NCBI GenBank assembly: GCA_037974965.1
Contig: JBBPFI010000012.1
Location: forward strand, 124,001-188,000
DNA from: Dacryopinax spathularia
Taxonomy: Eukaryota > Basidiomycota > Dacrymycetes > Dacrymycetales > Dacrymycetaceae
Direction: 5' to 3'
Length of the DNA: 64,000 nt
Shown piece by piece: positions 57,421 through 64,000 of the stretch (position 1 is its first letter; each line of letters opens with the position of its first letter). Below the pieces are notes generated by a model. The model was not told the origin of the DNA. It ran no database searches and saw nothing but the letters and a program-made list of their open reading frames with translations. Position numbers and translations under genes: made by a program.

Positions 57421-57502
57421 GTGCGCCAGTTCAGTTTACGCGTGCCTCTGTGGTGGATTCACAGGCGACGCTTATGCAGAGCAAGTACTGACGCCTCTGT
57501 AG
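57421..57502 (+). repeat. 82-nt intron-shaped unit with the core (duplicate pair, left)
   Basis: GTGCGC donor after CAGAG, 29 nt, core at 57450-57469, GTACTGACGC branch region and CTGTAG end. The unit at 57537 has the same length and differs at only about ten positions. Confidence 0.65.
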
Positions 57503-57536
57503 ATCCTTCATCCCCACTCGGCGTGTTGGCTCAGAG

Positions 57537-57618
57537 GTGCGCCAGTTCAGTTTAAGCGTGCCTCTGTGGTGGATTCACAGGCGACGCCTGTGCACAGCAA
57601 GTGCTGACGCCGCTATAG
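57537..57618 (+). repeat. 82-nt intron-shaped unit with the core (duplicate pair, right)
   Basis: GTGCGC donor after CAGAG, 29 nt, core at 57566-57585, GTGCTGACGC branch region and CTATAG end. The repeat includes the preceding CAGAG but stops at the AG, so the shared part is the intron shape itself. Confidence 0.65.
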
Positions 57619-57824
57619 AACCTTTACGCTCTCTACAGGGAGGACTCAGAGACAGCCGGATAGCCGCGCTGAAGGGCTCAATCTTGCCAACCTCGAGCAT
57701 CACTGTCCGCTCGTAGAGCCATTTTGATCACCAATCTTCAATACATTGCCCGAATGGGAAGCTCCTCCCTCAACCGCACGGCCGTTCTATACGAGCTCCC
57801 GCATGGGCCAATCGACTCAAAGCC

Positions 57825-57844
57825 GTCACCTGGGAATCCACCAA
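57825..57844 (-). repeat. Core copy
   Basis: Seen on + as GTCACCTGGGAATCCACCAA, 18 of 20 matching the commonest variants. A GT-containing upstream stretch exists on the minus strand, but unit ends were not set. Confidence 0.5.
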
Positions 57845-57934
57845 GCTGATCGGCCGACCTGCATCTCAGATTGAACAACCACCTCTGCCGAGCTAAGCGA
57901 AGACGTCTGGCCTGGAACCATCTAGCCAATCCAC

Positions 57935-58040
57935 CTGGTACGACCCCGCCCCGCCCGATACAGCAGAGCAAACCGCGAAGCGTCGCCTGAGAATCCACCA
58001 ATTAGGCTGATTCATCCTGCTCCCGCGCTCTTACATACAC
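57935..58040 (-). repeat. Intron-shaped unit with the 20-bp core
   Basis: Minus strand: GTGTAT donor after TAGCAG, 39 nt, core at 57982-58001 with TTCTCAG in place of TTCACAG, and GTACCAG end, 106 nt. Confidence 0.45.
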
Positions 58041-58199
58041 CTGCTAAAGGATTGCAAGGCCAATCAGCTCCTGCAAGTCCACTGCGAAAGCAGGGGGTCA
58101 AACTAAACCGAGCGCCCAAGGCTACGTCACAAGCCGTACATGCTCTTGCCTTGCCGTCAATGATTTTGACTTGGCAGGCTGAGCGGATCATTCAAGAGC

Positions 58200-58650
58200 T
58201 TGCTCCGAGCTCGCACATCCCGTCAACACGCGCGTCTGAGCGTCACCTATCAGTCCAACACGAACCTGGCCGGTCCTCTTGAAATCGGCAGGATTATCAG
58301 ACCTGCATTGCCGCCCGCACATCCCGTCAACTCGCGCTTGGCCGTCGCCTGTGAACCCACCACTATCCACACCGATCCTCTTCAAATTGGTAGGCGTAGC
58401 GGCCAGTCTACTGTGGTCGATATCAGGCTGGCCGTCGCCTGTGAAGCCACCACTATCCACTCCAATTTCTCATATTGGTAGCGGCATACGACCCGCCTCG
58501 CTGCTCGAACATACCGCCAACACGAGCTTCGGCGTTGCCTGCCTGAAACGTCAATATCCATTCAATTCTGCCCGGGATTGGTAGGCAAGACGCAGCCTTC
58601 CGCACAGTTCGGCCGATACAAGCACAGGTGTTGCCTGTGAAACCACCACT
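58200..58650 (-). repeat. Decayed array related to the 102-bp unit
   Basis: Core-like copies at about 58242 (poor), 58344, 58434, 58534 (poor) and 58630, with partial flanks GCACATCCCGTCAAC and CACTATCCAC as in the 53-kb array. Spacing is irregular (90-102 bp). It looks like an older relative of the two clean arrays. Confidence 0.7.
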
Positions 58651-59069
58651 ATCCTGCTTGCGCACGATGCGTTGGAGGAAAGACCCGTCTACATACATGA
58701 GACGTACTCAGCGCGAGGCCACCCAGCAGTACACTTGAAAGTGAAGAACCATTCTAACTCGCAACTCGTACTGTAAGGCGCAAGGGCAATGTCATCTCGT
58801 TCACATATTCGCTCTTCAAAGGGTCAGCTGGTCTGTGGCTGTCGATTCATTGGTTCATCCGGTCGTGCGATGGTTCTCGCTTAATCCGCAATATCGGTTC
58901 AGCAGGGCACAGGGGATGGAGTAAAGTATGGGTCACTCCTTGAGGATCGATATCAGGCGGCACCCTCTTCCCAAGGCTCCATTGACGGTCGTGCCCAGCG
59001 CTTTGCGGATCCCCTTTCCAACGGCTCGCGTTATTGCCGGCCACTATTTGGTCCAGCCTTCGTAACCGC

Positions 59070-59222
59070 TGGCTCCCGTTTCATCTGGCTCCCGATATGG
59101 CTGGCTTCCATTGCAGCTGGCTCTCGATTCCGCCAACCCTCCATCTAGCTGGCTCCCAGCTCGACTGGCTCCCAAATCGGCCATCTCGCCAATCGGCTGG
59201 CTCCCAAATCGGTTGGTTCCTA
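59070..59222 (-). repeat. Short tandem array, 16-17 bp unit (right arm)
   Basis: Units of CTGGCTCCCAAATCGG and variants, the reverse complement of the unit at 54560-54720. About nine degenerate copies. Confidence 0.7.
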
Positions 59223-59489
59223 TTTCTGCCTACGTCTATTTCCGCTGACATTGGCTCAGGAGAATATACAAGTCTATCATCGAAATCGGAAAACCCTAAA
59301 CAACAGCGGGTGGGTCCGTGCGCCATCAGCAAAATCAAAGGACCCTGGGATTAGACGGTGCCCGAGCGCTTCGTCACACGTTCTCCTGCATTCTACACCC
59401 ACGCTCGTTTTAGAAAATATTGAGTCTTGCCTTTCGCCTATACCCCATCGGCTACTCCAATCTGCTGCACTTCGCCTGGCCCCGCAACA

Positions 59490-61552
59490 ATGTCTCAGTG
59501 CCGCAGACGATCCGTCTGCGTCCCCCCAGAGGAGTGGCCGAGCGATGTTTCCAAAGTAATGGAGTTTTGGAGAGCTAGCGAGCTGCGGGCCAGGGTGTGC
59601 GATGCGTGTACACAGGTTGGTGTTCCGCACGTATCGTACAACCGCCTAGGGCAATTTCCGGTCAATATGTACAGGGTATTTACCAGTGTGCGTCCCTTCT
59701 ACTCTCCCTAACGTATTTACGCTTACGAGGGTCAGTGTGTTGAAGTTAGTCACTACAACTCATCTTTCAAGTGGATCACCAACCCGATTGCTCCGGATTT
59801 CATGTGCATCTTGGAGATGGAGATGGAAGCGCAGGCAATCCCTCGAACTTTTTCAGCCCGGTCCAGCCCTCCGACCGAAAGCCCGCAAAAGCCGAGGAAA
59901 GCGCATACATCGCCCGTATCGCCTCCTAAGCCGTCGATGCTGCCTCGGAAGGTGAAGGACCCGTGTCCCAGCTGCAAGAAACACAGTAACGCGCAGTGTC
60001 CACGAAAACTTTGCAGGATGTGCTGCCGTATTCGTCAATCTCAATCTCGTTATGAATGCACTGTGCATCGACTTGAACAAATGGAACCAATCGCTCCTCG
60101 TAGAGTGGTACCCAAAGTCGAGACCGTCATGAACGCCATTGATGATACGCCCGACGTCCCCGACATCTCTGATCCCTTCCAAATCGCTACACCATGGAAT
60201 ACAAACAGCCCTGGCCCATCAACTTTAGCTCGGGCATTCGCCGGTCCTGCAATGCCTCGGGAGGTTCGACCGCTAGGCCGTCCAGTGAAGGCAGATCATT
60301 CAAAGGCTCGGCACGAGGGCTGTGAGGAAAATGATCGTATTCGCCGTGCTGTACAAGAGGAGCGTGAACTGCAAGATGAGGTCGCACTCCAGTTCACTCT
60401 GATTGTACTTACGACAGTGAGTCTTCTTGCATAACTCGCCGATGACAATGCTGACTACGCCTCTAGATTGACTCCTTCCCATTCCCGGGCCTCAAGGCCA
60501 AGAAAGGCCCTATTGGCCTGCTGACCCGTATCAACGATTGGCCGGTCCATGTTCTCAAGTGGCTCGACTCAACGATTGGGGGAGAATATAACGCTCTTGA
60601 ATTGTTCAACGCCGAGGCAGGGAAATGGGAATTCTACGGCCGCGAAAATCTCCGAGCTGTGCAGCGGAATGAACGGCTACTCTGTCGCCTGCCGGGCGTT
60701 AGCCCAGATCTCTCCCACGTCCAGCATGAAGTAACTCAAGTGGTACATCCAACCCCATATCGTGATGCTCGTCGTGCAACGAATCAGCAGACATCCCCGA
60801 GGAAGACACCAGCTTGTAGACCTTCGCCCACCGAGACGCCTTCCTCCTATCGCCGTTTCGCAGTGGAGAAGAAAAGCGCGATGTGCAAGACGAGGGAGAC
60901 AACAAGGGAGAGCGGAATGTTGAAGGAGAGGGAGGTCTTGAAAGGAAGGGGGATGTCGAAGGAGAGAACGATGTCGAACGAAAGAGCGATGTCGAAGGAG
61001 AGAGCGATGTCGGATGAGGATGTTTTCGGGCCGGACAAGCAGAAGAGGAAACGGGAGGCATCCGCGGAGTCGGATGGCAGCTTGCCATCCATCCGAGAGA
61101 TTGTTGATGGTATCTCTCGCTCGACACCATCGCCTTCTCCCGGCAGCGCGGTCATCGAGCTTTCCTCAGGCTCAGAAGGCATACCGAAATGGCCCGGATA
61201 CCAATCATACGGCGCCATTGTTGCGTCTATGGAGAAGGTCCAGCGCTTGACAACTGTCCATCGGGCTGAGGTTGATCCAGCCCTTCTTCAGATAATGAAG
61301 TATGCTGTCCCACGCTCAACATGGTACGGCCAAAAAAAGTTCTATGAAGACGCGCCTGCCAGTATCAAAGCTGAGTTCCAAGCTCATCCCTCCCGCAGCT
61401 GGACGAGCTTTCGCAAGAAGGTCCTTGACACCACTAAGGAGAAAGTCGACCCTGATAACGCGAGGGAGATTCAGGAGGGGAAAGGCAGGTCAAGAGGGCA
61501 GGGGAAGTCAAAGGAGCGGGTGAAATCCCTTGCAAAGAAGAGGAGGATGTAA
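59490..61552 (+). CDS. Hypothetical protein with cysteine cluster and hexapeptide repeat
   Basis: Exon 1 starts at 59490 and ends near 59685; exon 2 runs from about 59750 to 60416; exon 3 is 60467..61552. The first intron's exact ends are unresolved; the second (GTGAGT, GCTGACTAC, TCTAG) is clear. Exon 1 has CRRRSVC and CDACTQVGVPHV. Exon 2 has a zinc-knuckle-like cluster CPSCKK, NAQC, LCRMCC and YECTVH, of a type common in agaricomycete hypothetical proteins and near KDZ elements. Exon 3 has INDWPVHVLKWLD, then about six copies of a six-residue repeat (MSKERA), a phosphorylation-like acidic stretch (VIELSSGSEG) and a basic C-terminal tail (KSKERVKSLAKKRRM), likely nuclear. Function unknown. 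Confidence 0.6.
60900..61020 (+). repeat. 18-bp coding repeat (hexapeptide MSKERA)
   Basis: Six to seven units of ATGTCGAAGGAGAGAGCG and variants in frame within the gene at 59490-61552. It is the reverse complement of the 18-bp satellite at 56730-57010. Confidence 0.8.
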
Positions 61553-61838
61553 GTAACGCCAAGGTGTATGCGCCCACTCAGAGCGGCGTGTTCCTCCTGA
61601 TAGCTTCCTGCACACTTGATCATGCCGGACTACATTATTCTACATCAGATTATTTCACATTGGCCTTTTTCCTGTATGCATCATCTTGCGGACAGTCGTC
61701 TCACCCACATCTGTCCAGACGTTCTAGTATTATGCCTGATTTAATCATACTTATCTTTAATATCATTCGTTCTTGTATATGGCCAAGCATGGCTGAACCA
61801 GACATATCAAACCAATACCAGGTTCCAGGACGTTGAAG

Positions 61839-61930
61839 GTGTATGCCCGAGCCAAATAGAGGTCAGCCCGAAAGAGTGGTGGATTCCCAGGCGACGCCTT
61901 TGTGACTCTGTTGTACCGGTCTTCACTCAG
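61839..61930 (+). repeat. Intron-shaped unit with the 20-bp core
   Basis: GTGTAT donor, 37 nt, core GTGGTGGATTCCCAGGCGAC at 61876-61895, TGTGACTCTG as branch region and TTCACTCAG end, 92 nt. Confidence 0.5.
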
Positions 61931-61969
61931 CCACCAAAGGATGCATAGCTTCCTTCACAACCCACACAG

Positions 61970-62080
61970 GTGTATTTGCCAGCTGTGATGCAGGCAAGAC
62001 AGTTAGCTTGGTGGATTCTCAGGTGACGTCTTTCGGACTGCAAACTCGGCATTCAATCTGCCGATACCACGTCGTGTCAG
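61970..62080 (+). repeat. Intron-shaped unit with the 20-bp core
   Basis: GTGTAT donor after ACACAG, 38 nt, core TTGGTGGATTCTCAGGTGAC at 62008-62027, GTGTCAG end, 111 nt. It begins 39 nt after the previous unit ends, as if a small exon lay between. Confidence 0.45.
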
Positions 62081-62169
62081 TCATAATGAGAGAGCTGGAC
62101 GCACTCCACGGACAAGGGACGAACTAATGGTATCACTAAGTCAAACAGTTACACGAGGCTATGTATGCT

Positions 62170-64000
62170 CTAACTAAAGCAAGAGGCGGGTATTGTGTGC
62201 GGGGCCAGACCCCGCTTGCGAAGATCATCCACAAGAAATCGGTTATGCACTTTAATGACCTCATCCAAGAAGAATTCGTACCGAACAGGCAACATCTCGC
62301 GTACAATTGGGTAGAAGTTGTTCAGCCACGCATTGACCTGTTCACATTTCGAAGAATTGAACGTCCATACCTTTCTCTCCTCATCGATGAGCTCGGGAAA
62401 AGCCGAGGGGTTGCAATGATAACCGCAATACCAATCCCTTTCGGTATGTTTGCTTTTGAAGTGGAAGACGTCTACAACGAGTGCTGTGTCCTGGAAGAAA
62501 TCTCGGAGGGGCGGGCGATCGTTGATGTATTTGTGAAGCTGGCAGTTGTTATCGTAGAATAATACGTCAGGTAGCGATGCGGGCGTGGGAAAGACCGTGC
62601 ATAGGAACTCCTGGCGCGATGGGTAAGAACCACGCGAATGCAGAATGAGAGCGAATCCTACAGCGACCGATTCCAAGCTTTCGGCTCCATAGAAAGTCCC
62701 CCTTGCCAGGATTATGCCGCATGGGCGTACGACAAGTTGTTCATTGTGCGTACGCCTACGTGTGAAGCGCGCCTTCACCTTCCTTGCCATCCTTGACGCG
62801 CACGAGGACGTGCCTTGCGCACCCACATCCGGCTCTCCTTCGACATCCGATTCTTCTTCTATATCCGGTAGAATGTTGAAGGGTTCGTCTTGCAGGAGAG
62901 TGTCGCCTCAAAGATATGCGCGTGTGCGATCCAGACGCTTTCTCAAGAGGGAGAATGATTGATTATCAGCGCGAAACTTGGCCTCCGCTGCGATATGCTC
63001 AGTGGAAGTGCAGGTCTGATAGCCAGTCCGCGCAGGTGCGTCGCAGCCTTCTACACAGCAAACGGCCGCAAGGTGTGCGTGCTGTAGGCAATAGCGAGCT
63101 CGATTACTGACCAGAGGGTTGGGACAGTTGTGTTCCGCACAGCAGGGTCGATTGATGGCCACTCCATCAGTGACTGCGCAGGACAGCATGTCTGGCCAAT
63201 AGGTGAGCAGATATGCAGGAGCGCTTATGGGCTTTCCTTACATTCTTGTCCGTCGCGCAGGAAAAATTTTCTACAAGTGTCGCAAGCATGAGCCCAATGC
63301 TCTTGTCCATGCTCGGCGATGAAGATGTTCCGCTCGAGCATTGCGCTGGTGAGCCGTTCAGTTTGGGTCAGTCCAGGGTGGTGCGGAAGTCGAAGCTGGG
63401 TGTTGTGTTCGGCGTGATGTAGCAATAACGAGTAGAGATCGAACAAATCGGCAATGTACTCGCTGCGCAATAAAGGTACTTGATAGGCTCCCTTGGTGGG
63501 AAAGCTGGGAGCGGAGAGTGTAGTATTGTACACTAGAGCATTCGAGCTCATGGATGAACTGGATGTACGAGGAGAGTGAGTCAGGCAGGACAGAGGGATG
63601 TAGAAGGAGAGAAACTAACTGGGAGAACACTGTGAGCGCGCGGAACAGTTCGCAAAGCTGCCTCTCGAACAAGAAGTGCTTTTCCCCTTGAATGACTGTG
63701 GGGAGGCCAGTATAGTACACCCGGTAGAGCAGACCATCTGCACCGGGTTGACATGCGTAATTGAGGTGGTAGGTTGAGCGGCACGACATGCATCTCAAGG
63801 AGGTTACGAGCACCGGGAAGGCGCCTCGACCGAGGGTATAGACAGAGGCTTGATGTCTGCGTGGATCAGACAGGCGCGCCCGACGATTTTGCGCGAGGAA
63901 GACAGGGCAGTTTGAGTACGTGCAGGTACGCGTCGGTGGGTAGAACTCTTCGGCGGCTGGAACGAGTGAATAAAGCACAAGCCGTTCGAGACGTTATCTT
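62170..64000 (-). mobile_element. KDZ-family DNA transposon, transposase with CxC5 and CxC6 clusters (partial, runs off the right edge)
   Basis: Modelled as complement(join(62170..63191, 63242..63558, 63620..>64000)). From the N-side: a CxC5-type cluster (LRCMSCRSTYHLNY, GEKHFLFERQLCELF, later HACDTCRKFF), a CxC6-type cluster (CCAEHNCPNP, ARYCLQHAHLAAVC, VEGCDAPA, YQTCTSTEH), then the transposase core with RRTHNEQLVVRPCGII, YDNNCQLHKYIND, VVDVFHFKSKH and FNSSKCEQVNAWL. This order matches Kyakuja-Dileera-Zisupton transposases of Agaricomycetes. Frame is kept through both introns, with one in-frame TGA at 62908-62910 between the CxC6 cluster and the core. Terminal repeats were not found; the 5' half lies outside the window. 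Confidence 0.85.

Larger units (their letters stand above)
54183..59489. other. Gene-poor accessory block, 5.3 kb
   Basis: No host gene is supported here. It contains the two inverted 16-bp arrays, eight or more single copies of the 20-bp core (most in intron-shaped units), an 18-bp satellite at 56.7-57.1 kb and a decayed core array at 58.2-58.65 kb. Frames present are short and lack motifs. Confidence 0.6.
61553..62169. other. Intergenic with two intron-shaped core units
   Basis: About 0.6 kb between the 3' ends of two convergent genes. A frame at 61564-61836 has hydrophobic residues but no family. The two core units are listed separately. Confidence 0.45.

Noticed and set aside
47337-62080. 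The 20-bp core as terminal inverted repeats of miniature transposons (MITEs)
   Set aside because: Copies are single, not paired in opposite orientation at a fixed distance, and no target duplication was seen next to them. The donor and acceptor context explains the units better.

Overview
The window looks like nuclear DNA of a basidiomycete fungus, most likely an agaricomycete. Genes are dense and on both strands. Most are cut by 45-110 nt GT-AG introns that often begin GTGCGT or GTACGT, and every exon join given here keeps the reading frame. Lineage hints are a KDZ transposase with CxC5/CxC6 cysteine clusters at the right edge, a Mug135-like small gene, a fungal rhodopsin-domain protein and a solo-LTR-like sequence.

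1-47 kb is ordinary chromosome: a lipase (5' part at the window edge), a C2HC zinc-finger-like protein, a 3 kb island of decayed retroelement DNA (4.3-7.0 kb), a bHLH factor, two paralogous 313-residue short-chain dehydrogenases about 8 kb apart, a secreted GH28 pectinase, a LYR-motif protein, a rhodopsin-domain membrane protein, the ribosome-biogenesis factor Rrp5, a Tea1/Kel1-type kelch coiled-coil polarity protein, an F-box plus JmjC protein, an inositol-type MFS transporter, a Mug135-like protein, a CSC1/OSCA-type channel, a tRNA, a zinc alcohol dehydrogenase and an SH3-SAM protein. No biosynthetic cluster or operon-like logic joins them.

47-64 kb is different. It holds only four host-like genes, none of known function: a two-segment membrane protein, a cysteine-cluster protein, a protein carrying a 34-residue repeat, and another cysteine-cluster protein. 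A KDZ transposon follows. Through this region runs a dispersed 20-bp core, GTGGTGGATTCACAGGCGAC, in about 30 copies on both strands. I saw none of it by eye in the rest of the window. Single copies mostly sit inside intron-shaped units: a GT donor 16-39 nt before the core, then usually a CTGAC-type branch motif and an AG. One such unit is the phase-0 first intron of a plausible gene (48162-48244). Two others, both 82 nt, form a near-identical pair (57421 and 57537). The same core is the shared part of two tandem arrays with different unit lengths (90 bp at 49.07-49.55 kb, 102 bp at 52.99-53.53 kb) and of a decayed array at 58.2-58.65 kb. I read this as a candidate introner-like (mobile intron) family that has also seeded minisatellites; it is the most unusual thing in the window. 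An 18-bp satellite shared between intergenic DNA, introns and a coding hexapeptide repeat, and a pair of inverted 16-bp arrays around 54.5-59.2 kb, add to the picture of a fast-changing accessory block.

All functions are read from motifs by eye. No database or alignment was run.
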